From positions 5,084,001 to 5,148,000 of the forward strand of contig NZ_CP012640.2 in assembly GCF_001412595.2 (NCBI RefSeq): a stretch of DNA of 64,000 bases, written 5' to 3'. Below, one piece after another: positions 16,640 to 26,160 of this stretch (position 1 is the stretch's first letter; each line of letters opens with the position of its first letter). Below the pieces are notes generated by a model. It did not search any database, had not been told where the DNA came from, and was given only the letters and a program-made list of their open reading frames with translations. Both the position numbers and the translations under genes were made by a program. Source of the stretch: Massilia sp. WG5 (GTDB taxonomy: Bacteria > Pseudomonadota > Gammaproteobacteria > Burkholderiales > Burkholderiaceae_D).

Positions 16640-17650
16640 AATTTCCTTATGGATCAAAGGCTTGTCGCTGCCCGGCGGTACTTGGCCACAATCTTATCCA
16701 CAGAATCTGTGAGGAAGTGGACAAGTGGGCGGGCTATCCAGGCTGCGCAATAAACAGGCATGCACTTGTTTTCTTAAGGCAATCAAGCACTTAGGCGAGA
16801 GTTCCGGGCCTTGCTCACATCGTTTTCCACAGTTTATGTGCAGAGATGGGATAAGCCGGGCTTACTGGGCGCTGCCTAAAAATGCTGCAGAGGTAATTTT
16901 TCCTTTAAATTCAAATACTTTGATGCCGATCAAGGGCCTTGCTCACAATCTTTTCCACAAAATTTGTGAAGAAGAGCCTGCTTATCCTTTCCGGCCGGCG
17001 TCCACTCGTCCAGCACCGGCAGCCGAGAGCGTAGGAGAGGGTAAGGTCCCGGAAGACAGGGATGCGACTATACCAGCCTCGCGCACGCTTACGCCCCTGC
17101 GCGCGGCGGACAATCCGAAGAGGGTTTGCTTAAATAATGGGCGTGCACGCCTTTTTCTTTTGAATTCAATGGTTTAGCGTTTTCCCGCCGGCTTTGCGCA
17201 CATTGTTTTCCACAGTTTGTGTGCAAAGCCGGACTGAACTGGGGGTAACTCCCCCTGCCTAAAAAACGGGCGTGGTGAATTTTCCCTTATGAATCAAAGG
17301 CTTTGACCTTGCCGCATGCGCTTGCGCACAATTTTGTCCACAAAAAATGTGCAGAAGCGAACTGGGCCGAAGCAGTAGAAACCACCCGCATGGCTGCTAA
17401 AATTTTCATCGGGAAAATTTCCCTGATTAGAATCAATGGCTTACCTTGTGGAAAGGGTATTTCGCACAAATTTATCCACAGAAATTGTGGGCAAGTATGG
17501 CCCGCGAGGACTTGGTTTGTTGCGTTCAGGAAAACCGTTCTTGGACCTGCTTCGTTTTTACGCATGGCAAAATATCCCTTAAGAATCAATGAGCTTTCCT
17601 ACAGTCAAGGCTCTTGCGCACACTTTTATCCACAGAAAGTGTGCAGAACT
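16640..17650 (+). repeat. Array of seven diverged direct repeats, each with a DnaA-box-like nonamer
   Basis: The gap 16499-17753 between divergent xseA and exbB carries no plausible gene. Seven units share a block like TTTCCCTTAAGAATCAAAGG, about 40 bases further a nonamer, and flanking CACA...TGTG arms. Nonamers: TTATCCACA at 16694, 17472 and 17626 (perfect DnaA boxes); TTTTCCACA at 16823, 16951 and 17206; TTGTCCACA at 17334. The TCAA block lies 39-41 bases before every nonamer. Nonamer spacings are 129, 128, 255 (two periods, with a decayed unit near 17088), 128, 138 and 154. In the last unit the arms are perfect: GCACACTTT and AAAGTGTGC. All units point the same way. A partial nonamer CTGTCCACA is at 16518. 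Function unknown. Confidence 0.85.
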
Positions 17651-17698
17651 CTACTTGCCGCAACGACGGCAACAAGTTACATTGCGCAATTCGTTCAC

Positions 17699-17715
17699 GT
17701 ATAGTTTTTCTATAC
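17699..17715. other. Short hairpin before exbB
   Basis: GTATAG (17699-17704), five T, CTATAC (17710-17715): a perfect 6-bp stem 38 bases upstream of the exbB start. It could be an operator or the end of a short transcript out of the repeat array. Nothing more can be said. Confidence 0.3.
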
Positions 17716-17753
17716 ACACACGTATTGTTTTTTCTTTCCTTCAGGAGTTCCTT

Positions 17754-18359
17754 TTGCTCGCCATTCTTCAAGCCGCCGGCTGGCCCATCTGGCTGTTGCT
17801 GATTGCCTCGATCATCGCCCTGGCACTGATCGTCGAACGCCTGATCTACCTGCGCCGGGAAAAAATCCTGCCGCGCCAGTTGCTCAACGAGGTCATCCAG
17901 GTCTACCGCAGCGGTAAGGTCACGCCGGACATCATCGACAAGCTGGAGACCAACTCGCCGCTGGGCGCCGTGCTGGCTGCGGCCCTGCGCAATGTCGACG
18001 CCCCGCGCGACGTGATGAAGGAATCGATCGAAGAGGCGGGCAGGGGCGTGGCCCACGTGCTGGAACGTTTCCTGACCACGCTGGGCACGATCGCCTCGCT
18101 GGCGCCGCTGATGGGCCTGTTCGGCACCGTGGTCGGCATGATCGAGATCTTCGGCGCCCAGAACGCCAGCGGCACCAATCCGGCCCAGCTGGCGCACGGC
18201 ATCTCGGTGGCCCTGTATAACACCGGCTTCGGCCTGGCGATCGCGATGCCGGCCCTGGTGTTCTACCGCCACTTCCGCGCCCTGGTCGACAGCTTCATCA
18301 TGGACATGGAGCTGCAGGCCGTGAAATTCGTCGACGTCGTCCACGGTGCGCGCAAATGA
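17754..18359 (+). CDS. exbB: MotA/TolQ/ExbB proton-channel family protein
   Basis: 201 residues, inner-membrane stator protein that with ExbD uses proton flow to energise TonB or a similar partner. Three membrane segments: residues 8-26 (WPIWLLLIASIIALALI), near 110-130 (LGTIASLAPLMGLFGTVVGM, the family signature) and near 150-170 (ISVALYNTGFGLAIAMPAL). The TTG at 17754 is chosen because AGGAG lies eight bases before it and the protein then starts at TM1. An upstream in-frame extension would read into the repeat array. The stop overlaps the exbD start by four bases. Confidence 0.9.
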   Translation: MLAILQAAGWPIWLLLIASIIALALIVERLIYLRREKILPRQLLNEVIQVYRSGKVTPDIIDKLETNSPLGAVLAAALRNVDAPRDVMKESIEEAGRGVAHVLERFLTTLGTIASLAPLMGLFGTVVGMIEIFGAQNASGTNPAQLAHGISVALYNTGFGLAIAMPALVFYRHFRALVDSFIMDMELQAVKFVDVVHGARK

Positions 18360-18811
18360 TGGACTTTCGCCGCGGCCGCAAGCGCGAGGATCCGGAAATC
18401 AACCTGATCCCGTTCATCGACGTGCTGCTGGTGGTGCTGATCTTCCTGATGGTAACCACCACCTACAGCAAGTTCACCGAGCTGCAGATCACCCTGCCGA
18501 CCGCCGACGCCGAGAAGGCGATCGACAAGCCTTTCGAGATCAATGTCACCGTCGACGCCAAGGGCAACTACACGGTGAATAATGTGCCGGTGTCCTTCCA
18601 CGGTGTGGCCGGCCTGGCCGACGACCTGAAGCGCGCGGCCGCCACCGGCCCGGACGGCAAGCCGCTGGCGACGCCGGCCAAGGACCCGGTGATCATCGTC
18701 AACGCCGACCAGTTCGCCATGCACCAGATGGTGATCAATGTGCTGGAAGCGGCGCGTCTGGCCGGGTATGAGAAGCTGACGTTTGCGGCGCAGAGCGGCG
18801 GGCAGAAGTAA
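18356..18811 (+). CDS. exbD: ExbD/TolR-family biopolymer transport protein
   Basis: 151 residues, partner of the preceding ExbB-like protein (start overlaps its stop, ATGA). The short cytoplasmic N-terminus (DFRRGRKREDPEINL) leads into one membrane helix with the conserved Asp (IPFIDVLLVVLIFLMV) that carries protons. A periplasmic domain follows, ending in MVINVLEAARLAGYEKLTFAAQ, the typical TolR/ExbD fold. Next downstream is lpxK, the standard betaproteobacterial order. Confidence 0.93.
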   Translation: MMDFRRGRKREDPEINLIPFIDVLLVVLIFLMVTTTYSKFTELQITLPTADAEKAIDKPFEINVTVDAKGNYTVNNVPVSFHGVAGLADDLKRAAATGPDGKPLATPAKDPVIIVNADQFAMHQMVINVLEAARLAGYEKLTFAAQSGGQK

Positions 18812-18820
18812 GTAATGACG

Positions 18821-18871
18821 CGTCGTTCCCGGCACTGCCGGAAACGACTTCCCGCGTTCGCGGGAACGACG
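18821..18871. repeat. REP-like palindromic repeat
   Basis: Outer arms CGTCGTTCCCG and CGGGAACGACG are perfect 11-bp complements and enclose two smaller hairpins (TTCCCGGCACTGCCGGAA and TTCCCGCGTTCGCGGGAA). It lies between exbD and lpxK. Palindromes of this type are common dispersed intergenic repeats in Betaproteobacteria. Confidence 0.75.
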
Positions 18872-18912
18872 TTTACGAGCCAACGCTTCTTTTACGCGCT
18901 AACGCTTTTCAC

Positions 18913-19959
18913 ATGGCATCCTCCCTCGAATCGACCCTCACCCGCGCCTGGCTGCGCCGCGGCCCCCTGGCCGTGGCCCTGTGGCCCTTGTCGCTGCCCT
19001 TCCGCGGCCTGGCGGCGCTGCGCCGGCTGCTGTTCCGCGCCGGTGTGCTGAAGTCGGAGCGGCTGCCGGTGCCCGTCATCGTGGTCGGCAATATCTTCAT
19101 CGGCGGTACGGGCAAGACCCCGCTGACGATCTGGCTGGTCGAGCAGCTGCGCGCCGCCGGCTTGCGGCCGGGCGTGATTTCGCGCGGCCATGGCGGCGAT
19201 GCCGATGCCGATGCCGGCCCGCGCGAAGTGCTGCCCGGATCGGGCGCGCGCGAGGTCGGCGACGAGCCGCTGCTGATCGCCGCCCGCACCGGCTGCCCGG
19301 TGGTGGTCGGCCGCCGCCGTGCGCAAGCGGGGCGCTGCCTGCTCGAACGCCATCCCGAGGTCGACGTGCTGGTGACCGACGACGGCCTCCAGCATTACGC
19401 GCTGCAGCGCGACGTCGAGCTGGTGCTGTTCGACGGCCGCGGGGTCGGCAACGGCTGGACCCTGCCGGCCGGGCCGCTGCGCGAAGCGCCTTCGCGCCGG
19501 CGCGATTTCACGGTCGTGAACACGCCCGCGCTGACGCCGCTGCTGGCCGCGGCGGTCGGCGGCCGCCCTTACCAGATGACGCTGGCCGGCGGCGTCGCCG
19601 AGCAGCTGTGCGATCCGGCGCGCCGCCTGCCGCTGGCCGAGCTGGCCGGCATGCCCGGCAAGCGCATCGTGGCCGCCGCCGGCATCGGCAATCCGGGACG
19701 CTTCTTCGCCATGCTGAAGGCGGCCGGACTCGGGATCCGCGAGCTGGCGCTGCCGGACCACCATGACTTCCTGGACGACCCTTTCCGGGGCCTGGACGCC
19801 GACCTCATCCTGATTACCGAGAAGGATGCAGTAAAATGTCGGCAACTTGAACATCTGAACAACGACCCGCGCCTGTGGGTCGTCCCGGTCACCGCGCAAA
19901 TCGACCCTGCGCTGGCCGCTCAAATCGTGGAGAAATGTCGTGGACGCCCGACTGCTTGA
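18913..19959 (+). CDS. lpxK: Tetraacyldisaccharide 4'-kinase
   Basis: 348 residues. It phosphorylates the lipid A precursor at the 4' position on the cytoplasmic face of the inner membrane. N-terminal membrane-associated helix ([14 protein letters not shown]), then the P-loop-like [15 protein letters not shown], then [23 protein letters not shown] and a C-terminal ITEKDAVKC, all LpxK hallmarks. Its end overlaps the start of the Trm112 gene by 20 bases. Confidence 0.95.
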   Translation: MASSLESTLTRAWLRRGPLAVALWPLSLPFRGLAALRRLLFRAGVLKSERLPVPVIVVGNIFIGGTGKTPLTIWLVEQLRAAGLRPGVISRGHGGDADADAGPREVLPGSGAREVGDEPLLIAARTGCPVVVGRRRAQAGRCLLERHPEVDVLVTDDGLQHYALQRDVELVLFDGRGVGNGWTLPAGPLREAPSRRRDFTVVNTPALTPLLAAAVGGRPYQMTLAGGVAEQLCDPARRLPLAELAGMPGKRIVAAAGIGNPGRFFAMLKAAGLGIRELALPDHHDFLDDPFRGLDADLILITEKDAVKCRQLEHLNNDPRLWVVPVTAQIDPALAAQIVEKCRGRPTA

Positions 19960-20113
19960 TATCCTGGTCTGCCCCCTGTGCAAGGGACCGCTCGAATATG
20001 ACAAGAAAGCGCAGGAACTGATCTGCCGCCCGGACCGCCTGGCCTATCCGATCCGCGACGGAATCCCGATCATGTGGGCCGACCAGGCCCGCAAGGTCGA
20101 GCCGGCGCTCTGA
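19940..20113 (+). CDS. Trm112-family small zinc-ribbon-like protein
   Basis: 57 residues, starting with GTG at 19940 inside the end of lpxK; GGAG lies eight bases before. It begins [20 protein letters not shown], with the Trm112/YcaR motif CPLCKGPL, then [19 protein letters not shown]. Bacterial members follow lpxK and precede kdsB in many genomes, as here. Trm112 proteins activate methyltransferases in eukaryotes; the bacterial role is not established. Only three cysteines remain, so zinc binding is uncertain. Confidence 0.9.
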   Translation: MDARLLDILVCPLCKGPLEYDKKAQELICRPDRLAYPIRDGIPIMWADQARKVEPAL

Positions 20114-20120
20114 TCCTGTC

Positions 20121-20873
20121 ATGAGCTTTACCGTCATCATCCCGGCGCGCCTGGCCTCGACCCGGCTGCCGAACAAGCCGCTGGCCGACCTCGGCGGCAA
20201 GCCCATGGTGGTGCGCGTGGCCGAGCGGGCGCAAGAGTCCGGCGCGGCCCGCATCGTGGTCGCCACCGACCACGCCGACATCCTCGCCGCCTGCGCCGCC
20301 CACGGCATCGAAGCCTGCATGACCCGTGCCGACCATCCGTCCGGCACCGACCGCATCGCCGAAGTGGCGCGCACCCTCGCCCTGCCCGACGACGCCGTGG
20401 TGGTCAACCTGCAGGGCGACGAGCCGCTGATCGACCCGGCCCTGCTGTCCGCCTGCGCGGCCCGCATCGGCCGGGACGTGCCGATGGCCACCTGCGCCCA
20501 TCCGCTGCACGATGCGCTCGATGCCTTCAACCCGAACGTGGTCAAGGTCGTGCTGGACAAGCTCGGGCGCGCCCTGTACTTCTCGCGCGCCACCATTCCC
20601 TGGCACCGCGACGCCTTCGCGCAGAGCCGCGACCAGTTGCCGGCCGGCTATGTGCCGCTGCGCCACATCGGTTTGTATGCTTACAGCAACGTTTTCTTGC
20701 AGAAATATCCTGCACTGGAAGCGTCGCCGCTGGAGACGATCGAAGCGCTGGAACAGCTTCGCGTGCTCTGGCATGGCGTCCCGATCGCGGTGCACGTCAC
20801 CGACAGCGCCCCAGCCGCCGGGGTCGATACGCCGGAAGACCTCGAACGGGTGCGCTCTTACTTCGCATCTTGA
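20121..20873 (+). CDS. kdsB: 3-deoxy-manno-octulosonate cytidylyltransferase
   Basis: 250 residues. It activates Kdo with CTP to CMP-Kdo for lipopolysaccharide core synthesis. Nucleotide-binding start [16 protein letters not shown], then [20 protein letters not shown] and a C-terminal HIGLYAYSN and [11 protein letters not shown]. Standard length. Starts seven bases after the Trm112 gene, so lpxK-Trm112-kdsB are one lipid A/Kdo unit. Confidence 0.96.
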   Translation: MSFTVIIPARLASTRLPNKPLADLGGKPMVVRVAERAQESGAARIVVATDHADILAACAAHGIEACMTRADHPSGTDRIAEVARTLALPDDAVVVNLQGDEPLIDPALLSACAARIGRDVPMATCAHPLHDALDAFNPNVVKVVLDKLGRALYFSRATIPWHRDAFAQSRDQLPAGYVPLRHIGLYAYSNVFLQKYPALEASPLETIEALEQLRVLWHGVPIAVHVTDSAPAAGVDTPEDLERVRSYFAS

Positions 20874-20982
20874 TCCTGGTGGAAACACCGTTGTGGCTGC
20901 TCTGCGCCACCTCAAGCAAGCCCTTCGATCGCTCCCTCCCAGTGGCGTTTAGTGCTGCTTTTGTGGTAACTTCCGGATATAG

Positions 20983-21678
<696 letters not shown>

Positions 21679-21837
21679 GCCGGCCGGGTAATCGAGTTTG
21701 CCGGGCGCGCGCCCATCGCGCCGCCCGATGGCTCCGGATGACATGTCGCCATCCGTCCAGTTTTCAGGATCAAAGTTTCGCAGTACGCAGCACCATGTGC
21801 AGCTTGTTACTTGATCGAAGGACGAGGAGGGGACGAT

Positions 21838-24042
21838 ATGGCATCCACACAGCTGGGCTTCGCCGTCGCATGCGGCGTCATCGCGGTACTTTACGGGCTG
21901 TGGTCGCGCAGCTGGGTCCTGCAGCAGGATCCCGGCAACGGCCGCATGCAGGAAATCTCGCTGGCCATCCAGCAGGGCGCGTCGGCCTACCTGGCGCGCC
22001 AGTACCGCACCATCGGCATCGTCGGCGTGATCCTGCTGATCGCCATTTTCTTTCTTCTCGGCGGACTGACCGCGGCCGGCTTCCTGGCCGGGGCGGTGCT
22101 GTCCGGCGCCTGCGGCTTCATCGGCATGAACGTCTCGGTGCGCGCCAACGTCCGCACCGCGCAGGCCGCCTCCCGCGGGCTGGATGCGGCCCTGCACGTG
22201 GCCTTCCGCGGCGGCGCCATCACCGGCATGCTGGTGGTCGGGCTGGGGCTGCTCGGCGTGTCGCTGTTCTACTGGTTCCTGGTGGGGCGCGCGGACGCCG
22301 CGCTGTCGCTGCATGACACCATCCAGCCACTGGTCGGCCTGGCCTTCGGCGCCTCCCTGATCTCGATCTTCGCGCGCCTGGGCGGCGGCATCTTCACCAA
22401 GGGCGCCGACGTCGGCGCCGACCTGGTCGGCAAGGTCGAGGCCGGCATCCCCGAGGACGACCCGCGCAATCCCGCCGTCATCGCCGACAACGTGGGCGAC
22501 AACGTCGGCGACTGCGCCGGCATGGCGGCCGACCTGTTCGAGACCTATGTCGTGACCCTGGTCGCCACCATGCTGCTGGGCGCCCTGATGGCGCCCGGCG
22601 TTGCCGGGGCCGTCACGGACAGCACCGCCGTCGTCTACCCGATGCTGCTGGGCGCGGTGTCGATCATCGCCTCGATCGTCGGCTGCTCGCTGGTCAAGAA
22701 CCGTCCCGGGCACAAGATCATGTCGGCCCTGTACACGGGGCTGTGGTGGTCGGCCGGGCTGTCGCTGATCGGCTTCGCCCTGGTCACCTGGCTGGTCTGG
22801 GCCGACGATCCCATGCGCTGGCGCATGCTGGGCTGCGCCGTGGTCGGGATCGTGCTGACCGGCTCGATGGTCTACATCACCGAGTACTACACCGGCACCG
22901 AGTTCCGTCCGGTGCAGCACATCGCCCAGGCCTCGACCACCGGCCACGGCACCAACATCATCGCCGGCCTGGGGGTGTCGATGAAGGCGACCGCGTATCC
23001 GGTGCTGGCGGTCTGCGCCGCGATCCTGCTGGCCTTTGCGATGGCCGGGCTGTACGGCATCGCGATCGCGGCCACCGCCATGCTGTCGATGGCCGGCATC
23101 ATCGTCGCGCTGGATGCCTACGGGCCGATCACCGACAACGCCGGCGGCATCGCCGAGATGAGCGGCCTGCCGGACAGCGTGCGCGCCGTCACCGACCCCC
23201 TGGACGCGGTCGGCAACACCACCAAGGCCGTGACCAAGGGCTATGCGATCGGCTCGGCCGGCCTCGCCGCGCTGGTGCTGTTCGCCGACTACACGCATGC
23301 GCTGGAGGCGGGCGGCACCCGCATCAGCTTCGATCTCTCGAACCCGATGGTGATCGTCGGCCTGTTCATCGGCGGCCTGGTGCCCTACCTGTTCGGGGCG
23401 CTGGCGATGGAAGCGGTGGGACGGGCGGCCGGCGCGGTGGTGATCGAGGTGCGGCGCCAGTTCCGCGACATCGTCGGCATCATGGACGGCAGCGGCAAGC
23501 CGGAATACGACAAGGCCGTCGACATGCTGACCGCCTCGGCGATCCGCGAGATGGTGGTGCCTTCCCTGCTGCCGGTGGTGGTGCCGGTCGCGGTCGGTAT
23601 GCTGCTGGGCCCGGTGGCGCTGGGCGGCATGCTGATGGGGACCATCGTGACCGGCCTGTTCGTGGCGATCTCGATGACCACCGGCGGCGGCGCCTGGGAC
23701 AACGCCAAGAAATACATCGAGGACAGCCACTACGGCGGCAAGGGCTCGGATGCGCACAAGGCGGCCGTCACCGGCGACACGGTCGGCGACCCCTACAAGG
23801 ACACGGCCGGGCCGGCGGTAAACCCGCTGATCAAGATCATCAACATCGTCGCGCTGCTGCTGGTGCCCCTGCTGCCGGCGGGCGGCGGCTGGCTCGCGGT
23901 GACCGCGCCGCAGATGACGGGAACGGAGATGATGCGGCCGGCCGCCACCGTGGCCGCGCGGAGCCTCAGCGCCCCAACGCCTCCGTCAGTGCCTGCCGCA
24001 GCGACTCCCGGTCCGAATCTCCCCGGTAGCGTACGCCATTGA
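21838..24042 (+). CDS. hppA: K+-independent membrane proton-pumping pyrophosphatase
   Basis: 734-residue multi-span membrane protein that couples pyrophosphate hydrolysis to proton transport. Catalytic motif [11 protein letters not shown], then the second acidic cluster [27 protein letters not shown] gives Lys463 and Thr466, the pair that marks the K+-independent class (the K+-dependent class has Ala and Gly there). GAGGAGG precedes the ATG. After the expected last helix ([16 protein letters not shown]) there is an unusual tail of about 50 Ala/Pro-rich residues, whose coding DNA overlaps 77 bases of the convergent DsbA-like pseudogene. Confidence 0.93.
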   Translation: MASTQLGFAVACGVIAVLYGLWSRSWVLQQDPGNGRMQEISLAIQQGASAYLARQYRTIGIVGVILLIAIFFLLGGLTAAGFLAGAVLSGACGFIGMNVSVRANVRTAQAASRGLDAALHVAFRGGAITGMLVVGLGLLGVSLFYWFLVGRADAALSLHDTIQPLVGLAFGASLISIFARLGGGIFTKGADVGADLVGKVEAGIPEDDPRNPAVIADNVGDNVGDCAGMAADLFETYVVTLVATMLLGALMAPGVAGAVTDSTAVVYPMLLGAVSIIASIVGCSLVKNRPGHKIMSALYTGLWWSAGLSLIGFALVTWLVWADDPMRWRMLGCAVVGIVLTGSMVYITEYYTGTEFRPVQHIAQASTTGHGTNIIAGLGVSMKATAYPVLAVCAAILLAFAMAGLYGIAIAATAMLSMAGIIVALDAYGPITDNAGGIAEMSGLPDSVRAVTDPLDAVGNTTKAVTKGYAIGSAGLAALVLFADYTHALEAGGTRISFDLSNPMVIVGLFIGGLVPYLFGALAMEAVGRAAGAVVIEVRRQFRDIVGIMDGSGKPEYDKAVDMLTASAIREMVVPSLLPVVVPVAVGMLLGPVALGGMLMGTIVTGLFVAISMTTGGGAWDNAKKYIEDSHYGGKGSDAHKAAVTGDTVGDPYKDTAGPAVNPLIKIINIVALLLVPLLPAGGGWLAVTAPQMTGTEMMRPAATVAARSLSAPTPPSVPAAATPGPNLPGSVRH

Positions 24043-24490
24043 TGAAGAAGGTCGGCGTCCTGGTGGCGCCGTCGTGGCGGGCGCGCTCGCGGTCCTGCTG
24101 CACGCGCGGGCGGTGGCGCCGCTCCATGAGCTCGGCGCGGAAGCGTTCGAGGTCGAGATCCACGCTTTCGGCCAGCACGGCCAGGTCCGGCTCGTCCATG
24201 ACCTGGCGCTGCTGTTCGTACAGCATGTCGTGCATGTCCCAGAACTTGCCTTCGCCGGCGGCGGCCTCGGCCGCTTCCGCCGCCGGCTCGGCCAGCGGGT
24301 GAAGCTCCGCCAGCGGCAGGTGGCGGAAGACCAGGCGAATCCCACCCAGCTCGTCCGCCAACTCCGTCAGCGCGCTGTGGGCCCGCGCGCAATAGGGGCA
24401 CTGGAAGTCGCCATACTCGATCAGGGTCAGCGCCGCATCCTGCGGGCCGCGTACGTGTTCATCGGGGCCGATCTAGTCCACACGATCCAT
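23966..24490 (-). pseudogene. DsbA-family (thioredoxin_4-like) gene with in-frame amber at codon 6
   Basis: From an ATG at 24490 with AGGAG seven bases upstream, the frame reads MDRVD, then TAG (24475-24473), then continues openly for 168 codons. These show DAALTLIEYGDFQCPYCARAH, FRHLPLAELHP, FWDMHDMLYEQQ and [13 protein letters not shown]. That is a complete cytoplasmic DsbA-like/FrnE-type oxidoreductase with a CPYC site. The only usual start codon after the amber is a TTG at 24361, downstream of CPYC, so a product from there would lack the active site. The rest of the frame is intact, so the lesion looks recent, or is a sequencing error. Its 3' end overlaps the hppA tail. Confidence 0.75.
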
Positions 24491-24578
24491 GAAATTCTCC
24501 TGTGTTCGCGAAGGGGGCCATCATGGCATGTGGCCGGGATCGCCGCCGCGAGTTTCGGAGAGGAATCAATGAGCTTAT

Positions 24579-24661
24579 AAAAACCGCTCAGGGTAAGGCG
24601 CATCGGCGAAGACAGTACGTTAGTACGACGAGACGATGCAACGCCGCCATGAGCGGTTTTT
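24579..24661. repeat. Palindromic element, copy 2, likely bidirectional terminator
   Basis: Perfect 12-bp outer arms AAAAACCGCTCA (24579-24590) and TGAGCGGTTTTT (24650-24661) give a U-tract on either strand. The inner 52 nt (24600-24651) match the core of copy 1 at 7797-7848 in reverse orientation, centred on GTACGTTAGTAC. It follows the acetyl-CoA hydrolase-family gene. Confidence 0.8.
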
Positions 24662-24668
24662 AGGAGCT

Positions 24669-25967
24669 CTAAAATACGCACATCTTGTCGGCTTCCTCGC
24701 GCAGCCAGGGCCGGAAGTCCGGGTGTGCGATCGCAATCAGCGCCTGGGCGCGCTGCTTGGCCGACTTGCCGCGCAACTGGGCCACGCCCCATTCCGTCAC
24801 CACGTAGTTGACGTCGTTCTTGCTGGTGGTCGCGTGGGTGCCGGGCGAGAGCGTCGGGACGATGCGCGAGACCGTGCCGTCCTTGGCGGTCGACGGCAGC
24901 ACGATGAAGGACTTGCCGCCGCGCGAACGGTTGGCCGCGCGCACGAAGTCGACCTGGCCGCCGGTGCCGGAATAGGGCAGGTGGCCGATGCTCTCGCTGC
25001 CGCACTGGCCCAGCAGGTCGACCTGCAGGCTGGCGTTGATCGACACCAGCCTGTCGTTCTGGCCGGCCACGTAGGGGTCGTTGGTGAAATTCGACGGGTG
25101 CATCTCCAGCATCGGGTTCTGGTGCATGAATTCGTACAGCTTGCGCGAGCCGAGCGCGAAGGTGGCGACCATCTTTCCCGGCAGCAGCGTCTTCCTGCTG
25201 TTGTTGACCGCGCCGGATTCGACCAGCTTCAGGATGCCGTCGCCGATCATCTCGGTATGGATGCCGAGGTCGCGCTTGCCGGTCAGTTGCATCACCACCG
25301 CATCCGGGATGCCGCCGTAGCCGATCTGCAGGGTCGAGCCGTCCTCGATGTGCTCGGCCACCAGGGCGCCGATGGCTTCCTGCACCGGGCCGATCTTCGG
25401 CAGGCCGACTTCCATGATCGGCTCCTCGCTTTCGATCAGGGCCGTCACCTGCGACAGGTGGACGTGGCACTGACCGTGGGTGAAGGGCACGTTCGGGTTC
25501 ACCTCCAGCACCACCACGCGCGCCTTGGCGACCGCGGCCATCGTGTAGTCGGTGCCGAGGCTGAGGGCGAACCAGCCGTGCGGGCTCATCGGCGAAGCCA
25601 TGGCGAACACGACGTCGGCCGGCATCAGGCCGCGCTCGATCAGCGCCGGGATCTCGGAAAAGTAATTCGGGATGAAGTCGCACCAGCCGCCCTGGCCACC
25701 CGGGCGGGAGGCGCCGCCGAAGAACAATGAGGCATGGCGTACGTGTTCGTGGCATGCGCGCTCGAAGTAGCCGTACTTGCGCATCGCCAGGATCTGCGCG
25801 ACCTTGATATCGGAAAAGCGCTGGTGCTGCTCCGACAGCGCGTGCAGCAGGCCAGGGGGCTCGCCGACCCCGGTCGGGACGATGATCATGTCACCGTCGA
25901 GCAAGTGATCGAGGGCGTCGAGGGCGCTGCCGCGTTTCGACTGGTACATCTGCTGCAGGTTCTGCAT
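24669..25967 (-). CDS. Acetyl-CoA hydrolase/CoA-transferase family protein
   Basis: 432 residues, family of Ach1/Cat1/4-hydroxybutyrate CoA-transferases. The N-terminal half has GDMIIVPTGVGEPPGLL. The C-terminal half has LQIGYGGIPDAV, then LGIHTEMIGDGIL, whose Glu is the expected covalent CoA carrier, and a later GQVDFVRAANRSRGGKSFIVLPST with the glycine-rich CoA loop. Whether it hydrolyses or transfers CoA cannot be told from sequence. Ends just before palindromic element copy 2. No obvious operon partner. Confidence 0.88.
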   Translation of the reverse strand: MQNLQQMYQSKRGSALDALDHLLDGDMIIVPTGVGEPPGLLHALSEQHQRFSDIKVAQILAMRKYGYFERACHEHVRHASLFFGGASRPGGQGGWCDFIPNYFSEIPALIERGLMPADVVFAMASPMSPHGWFALSLGTDYTMAAVAKARVVVLEVNPNVPFTHGQCHVHLSQVTALIESEEPIMEVGLPKIGPVQEAIGALVAEHIEDGSTLQIGYGGIPDAVVMQLTGKRDLGIHTEMIGDGILKLVESGAVNNSRKTLLPGKMVATFALGSRKLYEFMHQNPMLEMHPSNFTNDPYVAGQNDRLVSINASLQVDLLGQCGSESIGHLPYSGTGGQVDFVRAANRSRGGKSFIVLPSTAKDGTVSRIVPTLSPGTHATTSKNDVNYVVTEWGVAQLRGKSAKQRAQALIAIAHPDFRPWLREEADKMCVF

Positions 25968-26160
25968 TGCCGTCTCCTGTCGTTATCGTCGTCTTGATGC
26001 GGTACTCTTGTTCAGCATAGCAAACTACGCGCAAAAGCTGACAGGGAGTTGACGCCCTTTCGACCAGGGCGCCGGACAGGGCTGGCGAATGGTGACAGGC
26101 GCGCGCCGGTCCCGATAAGCGCAGCCGATAATGGGCTCATCATGTCAGACGAGGTGGGCC

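Noticed and set aside
16640..17650. CRISPR array
   Set aside because: Units are about 128 bp, diverged and joined by non-uniform linkers; no 24-40 nt identical repeats and no cas genes.
16640..17650. Chromosomal origin oriC
   Set aside because: DnaA-like boxes are present, but dnaA, dnaN, rpmH and gyrB are not nearby and no clear AT-rich unwinding element adjoins the boxes.
16532..17704. Several short plus-strand frames across the repeat array with recurring HxxFHxxCxE-like peptides
   Set aside because: The similarity comes from the DNA repeat being read in different frames in different units. There is no consistent frame or ribosome site.
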